Notes: generated from the sequence alone by a model not told the origin. DNA of 64,000 bases from Chitinispirillales bacterium ANBcel5 (GCA_029688955.1 JARUKZ010000005.1:62001-126000); one strand, 5' to 3'; counted from the stretch's first letter, positions 8,612 to 17,439 are shown. Translations and numbers: made by a program.

Positions 8612-9904
8612 ATGCAAAAAAGAAAAGATCGTTTTTCAGCTCTTAACAACAATAAACAGGATCTCTTTATCCAGAAGAATTCCTCTGAAGATACTGTTGA
8701 AGAGACAATGACTGAAAATCACCAGGCAGACATGTCCATGTCCAGGGCTGTTCAGGCAGCATTAATCCCCTCGTTTTTCCCTGCCGTGCAAGAGTTGGAT
8801 ATCTGCTCATTCTATTTACCCGCAGCTCCTCAGCGAGGAGATGCTTATGATGTTATAAAGCTTTCAGAGAAACTCTTTGCATTTCTTATCTTCGATGTAA
8901 CAGGTAAAGGGATCGCCTCTACCCTCTTATCATCATTAAGCAGAGTTTTGTTTTCAAAGTATCTTCGTGCTAACACTCCCCCAGGAATAGTTTTAAAAAG
9001 GGTTAATGAAGAACTCACAGCGAGCTTAAATACCAAAGACTATCTTACTGCTTTTTTGGGATATCTTAACCTTGACAATCACACCCTAACCTTTTCAAAC
9101 GCCGGACATGCTCATCCCGTTGTCTACAAAAGTGAGTCGGGTGAACTGGTAGAGCTTACAACCCAAAGTACCCCGGTTGCCCTTTTTCAGGAAAGTTATT
9201 TTGAAGATCAAAGCATAGTTCTTGAACAAAATGACTTGATTTTTCTATTCACAGACGGGCTGTATGGCATCTATAGTACTACACCAAACCATGGACGAAA
9301 AAAACTTCAGGAAAACATTTGTCATTTCGCAAAAAAAGGTTCGCCGCGAGCACTGATAAATCACCTAAAGAGTAGTGCTAAGGCTACAAAGAGGCCCCTG
9401 TGTGATGATATATCCGCTGTTGCCATTAAACTGCAGCCTGATTCTGCAAAAATTTTCCTGAAAAAACAATTAGGCTTTGCTCCTGCAGATCATGTTCATA
9501 TACACTTTATCAGATATTTTGAAGATATGGATCAGTCCGTTTCTACAGTGCTTACAGCAATGGATAACACCGGCTTTAGTGACAGCTCTATAAGAAAAAT
9601 GAAAATATCCCTCTCAGAGTTGATTGTAAACGCCATTATGCATGGCAATAAAAGGGATTTCTCCAAAAAAGTGGTGATAGGCTACACTGTAGAAAAGCAC
9701 AGAATCGATATCTCTATTCTCGATGAAGGAAAGGGTTTTGACCCTGACTCTGTTCCCGACCCAACTTTGCCCGAAAACATATTAAAGGACTGCGGACGGG
9801 GGATATATATTGCGCGTCACTACTGCGATGATCTACGTTTCAATAGTAGTGCAAACAGAGTGACCATCACAAAATTCTTACATACAGATAAGGATGAAGA
9901 GTGA
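8612..9904 (+). CDS. SpoIIE/PP2C-type phosphatase fused to an RsbW-like ATPase domain
   Basis: The product is 430 residues and cytosolic. After a polar N-terminus with a short helix (MSRAVQAALIPSFFP, the linker seen before RsbU-type domains), a SpoIIE/PP2C domain spans about 60-285: metal-binding aspartates lie in RGDAYD and FDVTGKG, with SNAGHAHP and FLFTDGLYG. A second domain at about 305-425 is a GHKL ATPase of the anti-sigma (RsbW/SpoIIAB) type: N-box ELIVNAIMHGNKRD, G1 box DEGKGFDP, G2 box CGRGIYIA. Both halves keep their key residues. One chain thus carries opposite activities of a partner-switching module. The likely target is an STAS-type antagonist, but none is encoded nearby. It overlaps coaE by 4 bp. 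Confidence 0.9.
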   Translation: MQKRKDRFSALNNNKQDLFIQKNSSEDTVEETMTENHQADMSMSRAVQAALIPSFFPAVQELDICSFYLPAAPQRGDAYDVIKLSEKLFAFLIFDVTGKGIASTLLSSLSRVLFSKYLRANTPPGIVLKRVNEELTASLNTKDYLTAFLGYLNLDNHTLTFSNAGHAHPVVYKSESGELVELTTQSTPVALFQESYFEDQSIVLEQNDLIFLFTDGLYGIYSTTPNHGRKKLQENICHFAKKGSPRALINHLKSSAKATKRPLCDDISAVAIKLQPDSAKIFLKKQLGFAPADHVHIHFIRYFEDMDQSVSTVLTAMDNTGFSDSSIRKMKISLSELIVNAIMHGNKRDFSKKVVIGYTVEKHRIDISILDEGKGFDPDSVPDPTLPENILKDCGRGIYIARHYCDDLRFNSSANRVTITKFLHTDKDEE

Positions 9905-10512
9905 AAATAGGGATTGCCGGATATAGCGGATCAGGAAAAACCAGTGCCGCTTCATACCTTTGCGACACAATTGACTGCGAGCTGATAGACGGTGACGTTG
10001 AAGCAAAAGTAATCATGAACAGTAATGATTCCATTAAAAGGAAAATTAAAGCTAGCTTCGGACCGGCTTGTGTTATCAATAACACTATCGATTTTAAAAC
10101 TTTATCTGACCAGGTTTTTAGATCTGTAAGCGAGCTTAGGGCATTAAACAGCATTGTTCATCCCCAGCTAATTGCTCATCTCAAAGAGCGTATTGAGCAA
10201 TCAAAGTGTAAAAATGTAATACTTGATGCAGCACTAATTCCTTTGTGGAATGCTGAACGTTGGTTTGATCAATGTGTTTGGATTAGTGCTTCAAAAGATG
10301 TTAGATTAGAACGTCTTAAAAAGAAAATTCCTACCTTACCCGAAGGCATGATCATTAATCGGCTTACTATTCAGGAATCTCTTTTTTCCCCAACATCCGA
10401 TGAGCTGTGGACTGTAATTGAAAACAATAGTTATTTTGGCTACCTTAAAAAAAGGTTAGATGAGTTTTATCGTAGCGTAATTAAATCAGATAAAGTTAGG
10501 TACAACAAATGA
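9901..10512 (+). CDS. coaE: Dephospho-CoA kinase
   Basis: This 203-residue P-loop kinase phosphorylates dephospho-CoA at the 3' hydroxyl, the last step of coenzyme A synthesis. The Walker A motif GYSGSGKT is at 7-14, followed by IDGD (the substrate-site aspartate region), a conserved IVHPQLIAHL, and VILDAALIP corresponding to the family's DxPLL segment. RLERLKKK lies in the lid. The sequence is more diverged than most CoaE proteins but keeps length and motif order. The start is GTG at 9901, overlapping the preceding stop in GTGA, so the two genes are translationally coupled. Confidence 0.85.
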   Translation: MKIGIAGYSGSGKTSAASYLCDTIDCELIDGDVEAKVIMNSNDSIKRKIKASFGPACVINNTIDFKTLSDQVFRSVSELRALNSIVHPQLIAHLKERIEQSKCKNVILDAALIPLWNAERWFDQCVWISASKDVRLERLKKKIPTLPEGMIINRLTIQESLFSPTSDELWTVIENNSYFGYLKKRLDEFYRSVIKSDKVRYNK

Positions 10513-10536
10513 ATACTTATTTAGTACCCTTTTTTT
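10499..10536 (+). terminator. Probable rho-independent terminator after coaE
   Basis: GGTAC and GTACC arms with an inner AAAT/ATTT pairing are followed by a run of seven T. The hairpin begins inside the last codons of coaE. It is AT-rich, hence of moderate strength. Confidence 0.5.
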
Positions 10537-10588
10537 AATCCGGTTGTAATTTGTGTTTATAGTACATTTTCTTTTGGGTTATTAGCAA

Positions 10589-11965
10589 GTGATCAAGCAG
10601 CATTCTTCATTCATAAAACAACTGATTGCAGGGATCGACTGCATTTTTATTTTTGCTGCATTCTATCTAAGCTACAACTTTACCGGTTTGAACAGAAACC
10701 TTCTTCCCTTTAACAGCTATTGGATCATGTCAGCAGGGTTCTGTTTCTTTTACCTCTACTTTGCCTGGACCCGTTCTCTTTTTTCTATACTTGATTTCAA
10801 CTGGATACAGAGCCTTTACAGCAAACTTTCGGTAATCTTTCTTTCATCCGGAATTCTTGGTGCAGCAGTTCTTTACCTTGTGCCCGAAAACAGAAACAGC
10901 CGCTATCTGTACATTACTTTTGTTTCATTTTCCTTTATTCTTATCTCCTTTCAAAAAACTGTTTTGAAGATCGCTATCACGTATATTAGACGTAGTAACA
11001 GAAATGTTTCTCCTGTTGTTTTCTTTGGCCATGGGAAAAAGGCTGCACAGATTTACCATGATATTACCACGCATCCAGAGTGGGGGATGAAAGTCGTTGA
11101 ACGACTTTATGTAACCACCCCTCCCCGGCATTTTGAAAGCATCCTTAAAAACAAATACATTGAGGAAATTCTTTTCTGTATCCCCAAAGATTTCCACAAA
11201 GATGGTTTTTCTCTGGAGCCGTATTTAAACATTTGTGATGAGATGGGTAGACCGGCAAGAATTTTTCTTAATCTGCCTGGTGACTCTCCCTCATCTCAAT
11301 GGGAATACCAAAGTTTTCTGGAGCATTCCACCCTTATTTCACACTCCTTCCAATTTGATCCTGATCAGTTGTTATTCAAACGCCTCTTTGATATCGCCGG
11401 ATCATGTGTCGGTATGTTTTTTTTCCTGATTACCTTTCCCTTTTTTGCTGTCACCATAAAGCTCACCTCCAGGGGCCCTGTTTTTTTTCGCCAAATTCGT
11501 GTTGGCAAGAGGGGTAAGCGTATTGTAGTTTATAAGTACCGGTCTATGATTGCCAACGCCGAAGAGAAAAAAGACACCCTCAAATCTTGCAATGAGTGTG
11601 AGGGTGCCATTTTTAAACTAAAAAACGACCCAAGAGTTACCCGTTTCGGCTTTTTAATGCGAAAATTCAGTCTGGATGAGTTACCACAGTTTATTAATGT
11701 ATTAAAAGGGGAAATGTCCCTTGTTGGCACCAGGCCCCCAACTCCCGAAGAAGTACAGATGTATTGTAATTGGCACCACAGAAGAATAAGCATAAAACCC
11801 GGGTTAACCGGTTTGTGGCAGGTTAGCGGAAGAAATAAAATTACCGATTTTAATAAGATCGTTAAACTGGACCTTAAATACATAGACAACTGGAGTATAT
11901 GGCTTGATGTTAAAATCATACTTAAAACCATACCTGTACTGTTTAAGACCGATCACGCCTACTAA
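10589..11965 (+). CDS. Polyprenyl-phosphate sugar-1-phosphate transferase (exopolysaccharide initiation)
   Basis: This 458-residue integral membrane enzyme starts surface-polysaccharide synthesis by moving a sugar-1-phosphate from a nucleotide sugar to undecaprenyl phosphate. The N-terminal half has four hydrophobic helices (about 12-30, 45-62, 78-98, 108-125) and a Rossmann-like region with FFGHGKKAAQIY. The C-terminal half is a bacterial sugar transferase domain: KRLFDIAGSC, then RGPVFFRQIRVGKRG, a YKYRSM motif, FSLDELPQFINVLKGEMS, VGTRPPTP and KPGLTGLWQVSGRN. Start is GTG at 10589, with a weak ribosome site, chosen because the first membrane helix begins just after it. A Wzi-like outer-membrane gene overlaps its end, fitting a capsule/EPS role. 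Confidence 0.92.
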   Translation: MIKQHSSFIKQLIAGIDCIFIFAAFYLSYNFTGLNRNLLPFNSYWIMSAGFCFFYLYFAWTRSLFSILDFNWIQSLYSKLSVIFLSSGILGAAVLYLVPENRNSRYLYITFVSFSFILISFQKTVLKIAITYIRRSNRNVSPVVFFGHGKKAAQIYHDITTHPEWGMKVVERLYVTTPPRHFESILKNKYIEEILFCIPKDFHKDGFSLEPYLNICDEMGRPARIFLNLPGDSPSSQWEYQSFLEHSTLISHSFQFDPDQLLFKRLFDIAGSCVGMFFFLITFPFFAVTIKLTSRGPVFFRQIRVGKRGKRIVVYKYRSMIANAEEKKDTLKSCNECEGAIFKLKNDPRVTRFGFLMRKFSLDELPQFINVLKGEMSLVGTRPPTPEEVQMYCNWHHRRISIKPGLTGLWQVSGRNKITDFNKIVKLDLKYIDNWSIWLDVKIILKTIPVLFKTDHAY

Positions 11966-13475
11966 GTCCCTCTCCTTATTCTTTATCCTTTTTACATCTC
12001 TGCACTGTTTCGCTGTTCCCATTGAAAACTGGCGACTCCCTCTGTTTCAATTATCGGCCGATATGGGCTGGGTTGAAACTTCTCCCAGTGGCATGTTCTG
12101 GAAACACCATTCCTATAGCGAGCTAATTTCGATGATTTCGGAACACGAAATCACCGATGATTTAACCAGCTACTGGCGTGTGGAGCCTGCCCTCACCGGT
12201 GGATTTCTGTTCAAGGAAGATCATGATGATAACTCTTTCTACAACGCTAAATTTGTAAATGATATCAGATTCAGAAGGCTTTTTTTCCGACAGGCCCTGG
12301 ATGTAGACAGCAGATATCTGGAAGATCAATACTTCCCTGCTCACAGAGGACGCAATGCCCAGGGACGCATTGAGGAAGCGTACATGCAGTACAATTACAA
12401 TCACGGCTTTTTACGGCTGGGTCGTATGAACCGTAACTGGGGCCCCTTTGCAGAAAAAAGCATGCTCCTCTCTTCTCATCCCTATACCTATGATGCACTT
12501 GAGTGGCAACTCTTTGCCTCCTTCTTTGAATTCAGAAAACTCTTTGCTGCTTTTCCGCTGAAAAGGTCTGAATGGGACACTCAGCTTGGTGACCAACGTG
12601 GCGATACAATGAATCGCTATTTTGCCGCTCACGCTCTCAATTTCATGTTAGCCGACTGGATTACCTTTGGCTTTTTCGAAAGCGTCATCTTCGGAAGAGA
12701 ATCCGGAATCCCAGACTTGTCTTATGTTAACCCTGTGTCTGTCTATTCTGTAATAAATCTAAACAGAGAGAGTGAAGTTAATCTTATGGTTGGTTTTCAC
12801 TGGGCAATACGAGCCTTCACAGACAAAATAGAATGGAGAGGACAAGTAGCAATCGATGATTTCCAGATCGACAATGCCGAGGATACAGGCAGAGAACAGA
12901 ACAACGAGCCCAATCACTGGGGTATTTCATCGGCTCTCTATTTCAGAAATCTCCTCCCTTTAAATCTCTCTAATCTCATTAAAGCCCAGTACAAAAAATC
13001 ATCTCAGTGGCTCTATACAGTGGATGACCGTAATACCCTTCGTGGAGAACGGTATTCCTATCTGGGCAGAAGCCTTGGGCTACCAGAAAATGACTTTGAC
13101 CGCACTTCACTTAAGTTCGCTGTAATAGGAGAAAACCTGTGGACTGCATCCATTGAAACAGCCTACGAACGAAAAGGGGAAAGGAACATTTTAAGCCAGT
13201 GGATGGATTCCCATATGGATGAGGATCTACGGGGGTTGCCTTTTAATTACACCGATAAAAGTTTTCCTTCCGGCGACCATGTACAAAGGACCATTGAACT
13301 TTCTACTGAAATCAGCGGCTTTTTCAGAAACCTTGCAAACGGACGCCTGAAATTTTCCAACAGATGGATTCAAAACAAAAACAATAAAAGAAACAGCAGC
13401 TACGTATACGATCCTCTGCTCCACTTCGAGTTGAGTTTTCATTACGGCAACTGGACACTGTCTTTACCTGATTAA
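11907..13475 (+). CDS. Outer-membrane beta-barrel protein, Wzi (capsule assembly)-like
   Basis: This is a protein of about 522 residues. It begins with a basic stretch and hydrophobic segment (SLSLFFILFTSLHCFA) that should act as a signal peptide, and the rest is built of amphipathic aromatic strands (for example FLRLGRMNRNWGPF and YFAAHALNFMLADWITFGFFE), as in 18-strand Wzi-type barrels. The GRMNRNWGPF followed by LLSSHP matches the pattern seen in Wzi family proteins that bind capsule at the surface. The frame opens inside the sugar-transferase gene; ATG 11907 gives a 59-bp overlap and TTG 11904 is also possible. The overlap with an EPS-initiating enzyme supports a polysaccharide role. Family assignment is by pattern only. 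Confidence 0.65.
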   Translation: MLKSYLKPYLYCLRPITPTKSLSLFFILFTSLHCFAVPIENWRLPLFQLSADMGWVETSPSGMFWKHHSYSELISMISEHEITDDLTSYWRVEPALTGGFLFKEDHDDNSFYNAKFVNDIRFRRLFFRQALDVDSRYLEDQYFPAHRGRNAQGRIEEAYMQYNYNHGFLRLGRMNRNWGPFAEKSMLLSSHPYTYDALEWQLFASFFEFRKLFAAFPLKRSEWDTQLGDQRGDTMNRYFAAHALNFMLADWITFGFFESVIFGRESGIPDLSYVNPVSVYSVINLNRESEVNLMVGFHWAIRAFTDKIEWRGQVAIDDFQIDNAEDTGREQNNEPNHWGISSALYFRNLLPLNLSNLIKAQYKKSSQWLYTVDDRNTLRGERYSYLGRSLGLPENDFDRTSLKFAVIGENLWTASIETAYERKGERNILSQWMDSHMDEDLRGLPFNYTDKSFPSGDHVQRTIELSTEISGFFRNLANGRLKFSNRWIQNKNNKRNSSYVYDPLLHFELSFHYGNWTLSLPD

Positions 13476-13482
13476 TTTTGTT

Positions 13483-14202
13483 ATGATTGATGCTTTCGAG
13501 TTCCAAAAACCACCTTTGGCTGTTCCAAACACAGCCAAAGAGGTATCTAAAGAGATACTATCCCAGCTTAAATTTCTTGTGAAGCAAGATAACCGAAGCT
13601 GTCTTGAACAAAACTTTAAAGACAGCTTCGATCACATCCTTAAGCTTTTTGATTTATATCAAAAGCTTGTAGTTGAAAATCATTCAGACAACAAAACCTG
13701 TTATAAAGGGTGCCAATGGTGTTGTTATCACTGGGTTGAGGACGTTAACTCTTTTGAAGCTCAGATCATTGCTCAGTATATACGTAACACAATTCCCCAC
13801 AAAATCGAACAAATTAAAGAACAGTGTGTCAGCGATATCGAATGTATACAGAATCTGGACAGTCTAGTTTCGGACAAAATCGCGGAGGAAAACCTTGGTG
13901 ATGAGTTTGACCCTACATTCCTGCTGCTTTCATCTTTTTACCAGCTAAAACGCCCCTGCCCCCTGCTTGAAAAAGATGGTTTATGCAGTATCTATCCCGT
14001 TCGCCCGCTTACCTGCAGAGTGTATATGAGCTTTTCTGATCCCGGGCGATGCAAACCAGGGCATATAAATGATTCAGATATTCCTACCTATATTCTCGAC
14101 CTTGAGGAGGAAGCAAACGAAATCATCGATTCTTTGCACTTTAAGTTTCAACGATTTGAAGATGACACAAGTTTACGATCTTTACTTTTAAAACACCTGT
14201 GA
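13483..14202 (+). CDS. YkgJ-type cysteine-cluster protein
   Basis: This 239-residue protein has the CxxCxxCC-type metal-binding pattern: CYKGCQWCCYHW near residues 67-78 and CPLLEKDGLCSIYPVRPLTCR near 163-183, with a further cysteine in DPGRC. This pairing defines the YkgJ/UPF0153 (zinc- or iron-sulphur-chelating) family, whose role is unknown. A long helical insertion lies between the clusters. It begins 7 bp after the Wzi-like gene and is probably cotranscribed with it. Confidence 0.85.
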   Translation: MIDAFEFQKPPLAVPNTAKEVSKEILSQLKFLVKQDNRSCLEQNFKDSFDHILKLFDLYQKLVVENHSDNKTCYKGCQWCCYHWVEDVNSFEAQIIAQYIRNTIPHKIEQIKEQCVSDIECIQNLDSLVSDKIAEENLGDEFDPTFLLLSSFYQLKRPCPLLEKDGLCSIYPVRPLTCRVYMSFSDPGRCKPGHINDSDIPTYILDLEEEANEIIDSLHFKFQRFEDDTSLRSLLLKHL

Positions 14203-14215
14203 CATTCTGAGTAAT

Positions 14216-15796
14216 TTATTTTTCTGTTGAACTCTCTTCAGTGGATTTGTCCTCTTCCTCCTCTTGGCGCTCTTCCTCAAGTTGTTCCAGTACAGCTTTG
14301 AAGTAAACATCAGGGGATCTTTTCATGATTTTGGAAAAATCGCAAGAAAAGGCTTCATAGTTTTCATAGCCACATTCTTTTGCGATCTGCTTTAGATCCG
14401 CATCCGGTTGGCGCATTAAAGATTTGGAAAGGGTAATTCTTCTAAAAGAGAGCATATGTTCGAAGGTATTTCCCAGCTCCTTTTCTAAATTTTCAGTGAT
14501 CTGCTGAGTGGTTAAGGAAGTTTCCTTAGCAAGGCTTTCTATACAAAAGTGAGGATCAGATAATGATCTGTCCATAATCGTAAGTATATTCTCAGTAGTC
14601 TCGGAAAATCCTTCTTCTTCCATTTTCTCATAATCATCCTCTTTTTTCTTTTGATGAATCATGTTCGCAACAACGATTATAATAATTATAGAGATTATGA
14701 TCAAAAGAATCACCATAAATAGCTTCAGAGGAAACATGGCCTGTCTGAGAACGACTCTCCCCCACCCCTGGGGACTATATCTGTTTGTGGGAATCGAACC
14801 GGACCAGGAGTAAAAGGAGGGTACCTGCTCCCCTTCATCCAAATCCATTATGGTAACATCGAAGCCAAATCTTCGGGGCGGGAACTCAAGATCTGATAGT
14901 ACAGTAAAAGGGATCTTTGCTTCTATTGTGTAGCCGGTGTCATTTATCTGTGGTCGCCATTTCATCTCACGGGAAATCCGCACCCCAATACTGTCATCCA
15001 CAACAAACCGGTAATCATCAATTGAGGGGGCTACAGTATTGCTTCTGGTATTTGGCCCAAAGCGTATACTGCGATGGTTAATCCCTGCAAAAGGAGTGGC
15101 GCTTTCATGCAAATCTATATGCAACTCCACATAATCCCCGGGGGTGATCGATGAATCTCTTACAGAGATAGCAAAAAAGAGCCTTGAAGAACTCCATAGC
15201 ATTTTAAAATGCGCCTTATCTTCTATAGCTTCAACTCTGGCTGATCCCCACTCATCAAAATGACCATCAATGGTAAAAGAATCGGGCTCCAGTGTTTCGA
15301 TACTTATGTATCTTGAGGAAGAACGTCGCACTTCTTCTCCCCTGTAGATCCATCGGTGCGCTAAGGGTGGTGAATGGATTTCTGTACTGTCGGGATGAAA
15401 AAGAATATAGCCAAAGCGAAGGTTAAGCTGATCATGGTTTGGAAAATCAGGCCCGGGAACCCACTCTGCTCTGTAGGGTCCCTCAGCTAATACTGCAAGT
15501 GTATCAGTGACGTTCATCGAGTGGTGAACCAAAAGCATAACCGAATCCACCTGACTAAACACTTCAAGCTCATAAGTTATTGTATCACCACTCAGGATAC
15601 TCAGTAATGGCGGAGACACCACCCGTGCACTATCCGAAGTCATAATGATCCCTTCATCCTCTATGCTATCAGTGGAGATACGAATGAAAGAATCCTGATC
15701 GATCAGCGCCATTGTAGATTCAGCATACACTGCATTGGTACACAAAAGCACCGAAAGCCCAATAATCATAGCTATTGTGGTTTTTTCTTTTTTCAT
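14216..15796 (-). CDS. Membrane-anchored AraC-type regulator with extracytoplasmic carbohydrate-binding-like domain
   Basis: The product is about 526 residues. A signal/anchor segment (to about residue 27) is followed by a periplasmic part. Within it, a region with TIDGHFDEWGSA, LFFAISVRDSSI, VELHIDLHES and YTIEAKIPF looks like the CBM9/DOMON-like sandwich that binds sugars or haem. A strongly hydrophobic helix of isoleucines (about 366-390) crosses the membrane, then a cytosolic AraC-type helix-turn-helix region follows: LSDPHFCIESLAKETSLTTQQI and LKQIAKECGYENYEAFSCDFSKIMKRSPDVY. The acidic tail is low-complexity. ATG 15796 was preferred over an upstream ATG at 15832 because it starts the signal peptide. 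It could be a one-component surface sensor for polysaccharide. Confidence 0.8.
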   Translation of the reverse strand: MKKEKTTIAMIIGLSVLLCTNAVYAESTMALIDQDSFIRISTDSIEDEGIIMTSDSARVVSPPLLSILSGDTITYELEVFSQVDSVMLLVHHSMNVTDTLAVLAEGPYRAEWVPGPDFPNHDQLNLRFGYILFHPDSTEIHSPPLAHRWIYRGEEVRRSSSRYISIETLEPDSFTIDGHFDEWGSARVEAIEDKAHFKMLWSSSRLFFAISVRDSSITPGDYVELHIDLHESATPFAGINHRSIRFGPNTRSNTVAPSIDDYRFVVDDSIGVRISREMKWRPQINDTGYTIEAKIPFTVLSDLEFPPRRFGFDVTIMDLDEGEQVPSFYSWSGSIPTNRYSPQGWGRVVLRQAMFPLKLFMVILLIIISIIIIIVVANMIHQKKKEDDYEKMEEEGFSETTENILTIMDRSLSDPHFCIESLAKETSLTTQQITENLEKELGNTFEHMLSFRRITLSKSLMRQPDADLKQIAKECGYENYEAFSCDFSKIMKRSPDVYFKAVLEQLEEERQEEEEDKSTEESSTEK

Positions 15797-15856
15797 AATT
15801 AAAAAGTATAACCGGCACCACCACAGCTGCAAGCATATTGTGAGTTGGTTACCGTT

Positions 15857-17032
15857 TTATCCCCGCAAACACTTTCGATGTTTTAAAAACTTAGGCGCTA
15901 CTGCCACCAAAAATGAAAACAGTGGTATGAGCGGAATGGTAAATGGTTTTACACGGTGTTTAAAGGAGTTTGAAAGATGAGAGATTTTTTGATACATTGC
16001 CGACAACTGGGTATCGGTTGAATTTACCATTATTTCACGTAACAGCAAAAAGAGCTTTTGTTGCCGTCGCTGGTTTTTACGCCACTTCTGAGAGTATACT
16101 TTAAAGGCTTTTTGGCCTTTTTTGGGGAAATTTTTTATCGATTCCACAGCATAGTCTGCTGCTTCAAGAGCGTTCATTATCCCACCTGCAGTTAGTGGAT
16201 TGCACTGCCTGGCTGCATCACCTATAATAAGGACGTTTTTATTGGCAAGTTTAACCGGGCTTACACAAATTGGGATGGAACCGGTAATTAGCTGCTGTTT
16301 TTTAGCACCCGGAAGATACTTTTCCATAAAATAATGAAGGTAGTGTTGGGCTCTTGGACTACCGGCTTTGGGATGATAGAGCGCCGCTCCCACTAGAATT
16401 GTTTTGTCCTCTTTTGGAAACACCCATATATAGCCCGAATCGATATGTTGGCTACCAGTGAAAAAGTGTAGATAGCCATCATTACAGAAATCACTTTCTA
16501 CCCTGTACTCTACAGCACTTGCGACTTCATTTAGTGAAAGTGACTTTGTTAACCCTGCCCATTGCCCGACTCTGCTCTCCGGTCCATCTGCTCCCACGAT
16601 TACATCTGCAGTGATTATCTCTCCTGATTCCAGAACGACTCCGCTCCAGGCACTGCTGTTTCCTGGCAATAACCCGGTAACAGTGGTATTTAATCGTAAC
16701 TGAGCCCCTGATGCAACAGCCTTTTTTGCAAGAGAGCGCTCCAGCCGGTCCCGATGTAACACCACCCCGGCATCCCTAACAGCTCTTTTGGCAACACCCG
16801 TTCCATTAAGGTGCATTGAGAGTCCCTGGATATTACAGGCGATCCAATCCTCATCAATGGATAAGAATCTTGATAGCTCAGCCCTGTTACCGGTAGCTTC
16901 ACCACAGCGCACAGGCTCACCGATCAGAGCGCGCCTGTCTACAATACACACTCTCTGCCCTGCCCCGGAAAGTTTACTGCCCATATACAATCCTGCTAAC
17001 CCAGCACCTACTATCACGGTGTCAAATTTCAT
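15857..17032 (-). CDS. Geranylgeranyl-reductase-family FAD oxidoreductase
   Basis: This is a 391-residue flavoprotein. The dinucleotide motif GAGLAG is at 9-14, followed by the family's PVRCGEATG with C43, then VIVGADGPESRVG and the second FAD motif IIGDAARQCNPLTAGGI near 285. These mark the geranylgeranyl reductase / digeranylgeranylglycerophospholipid reductase family, which saturates isoprenoid chains such as those of quinones, chlorophyll or lipids. A ferredoxin gene sits 1 bp upstream (stop 17034-17036, start codon at 17030-17032), and is the likely electron donor. The substrate in this organism is not evident; menaquinone side-chain reduction is one possibility. Confidence 0.85.
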   Translation of the reverse strand: MKFDTVIVGAGLAGLYMGSKLSGAGQRVCIVDRRALIGEPVRCGEATGNRAELSRFLSIDEDWIACNIQGLSMHLNGTGVAKRAVRDAGVVLHRDRLERSLAKKAVASGAQLRLNTTVTGLLPGNSSAWSGVVLESGEIITADVIVGADGPESRVGQWAGLTKSLSLNEVASAVEYRVESDFCNDGYLHFFTGSQHIDSGYIWVFPKEDKTILVGAALYHPKAGSPRAQHYLHYFMEKYLPGAKKQQLITGSIPICVSPVKLANKNVLIIGDAARQCNPLTAGGIMNALEAADYAVESIKNFPKKGQKAFKVYSQKWRKNQRRQQKLFLLLREIMVNSTDTQLSAMYQKISHLSNSFKHRVKPFTIPLIPLFSFLVAVAPKFLKHRKCLRG

Positions 17033-17033
17033 G

Positions 17034-17210
17034 TCAGGCGCCTCTTATAGCTGCAACAGGACAAAAAACCTCACACTTACCACACCCAATACAGTTGGAT
17101 GAGATGACACTTGAAGCCTCAAGTACTTTTATAGCCATTACAGGACAAACTGCTGAACAACCGGCGCAAAAAGTACACTCCTGCTGATCGATGTGAAATG
17201 CAGAACTCAT
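17034..17210 (-). CDS. 2[4Fe-4S] ferredoxin
   Basis: This 58-residue small gene has two complete clusters of the form CxxCxxCxxxCP: cysteines 12, 15, 18 and 22, and cysteines 40, 43, 46 and 50. It reads MSSAFHIDQQ, then ECTFCAGCSAVCP, ending VFCPVAAIRGA. This is a bacterial low-potential ferredoxin of usual length. It lies directly upstream of, and is almost fused to, the geranylgeranyl-reductase-like gene, so it probably supplies that enzyme with electrons. A promoter and a terminator-containing leader lie 135-260 bp upstream. Confidence 0.9.
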   Translation of the reverse strand: MSSAFHIDQQECTFCAGCSAVCPVMAIKVLEASSVISSNCIGCGKCEVFCPVAAIRGA

Positions 17211-17344
17211 TTATTATCTCTGAAGAAGCTAAATTAATGATTGTTAGTTACAATTTATACCGTAAAAAATATAAATGATATACTTTGGTATAATTAAAAA
17301 TTTCGCTCTGATAAACCGCATGGAATCGAAAAGTAGGGGGTAGA

Positions 17345-17377
17345 TAAAAAAAGTGCGCCGGCGTTGCACCGGCGCTT
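17345..17377 (-). terminator. Rho-independent terminator of the short transcript
   Basis: Perfect 7-bp GC stem (GCGCCGG with CCGGCGC), 7-nt loop, followed on the minus strand by CA and a run of seven T. It would also stop transcription arriving from the ParB-like gene. Confidence 0.85.
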
Positions 17378-17433
17378 CCGCTTCACCCAAATTGCTGCAA
17401 GAGGGCCTTGCAGGTAGGATAGTAATTGCTGGT
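17345..17433 (-). ncRNA. Predicted short structured transcript or attenuated leader upstream of the ferredoxin gene
   Basis: A good promoter (17440-17468) directs a transcript of about 90 nt that ends at a strong terminator hairpin. It contains a first hairpin (arms CTGCAA and TTGCAG, 7-nt loop) and the terminator hairpin (GCGCCGG and CCGGCGC). The loop of the second contains TGCAA, complementary to TTGCA in the first, so an alternative pairing is possible. No open reading frame of note. It either is a free small RNA or a riboswitch/attenuator for the ferredoxin-reductase pair. It does not match SRP RNA, 6S RNA, tmRNA or riboswitch consensus motifs that I know. Confidence 0.5.
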
Positions 17434-17439
17434 ACTGAT

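Noticed and set aside
17345..17433. SRP (4.5S) RNA or tRNA
   Set aside because: The conserved GGTCAGG/GGAAGCAGC core of SRP RNA and the T-arm GGTTCGA of tRNA are both missing.
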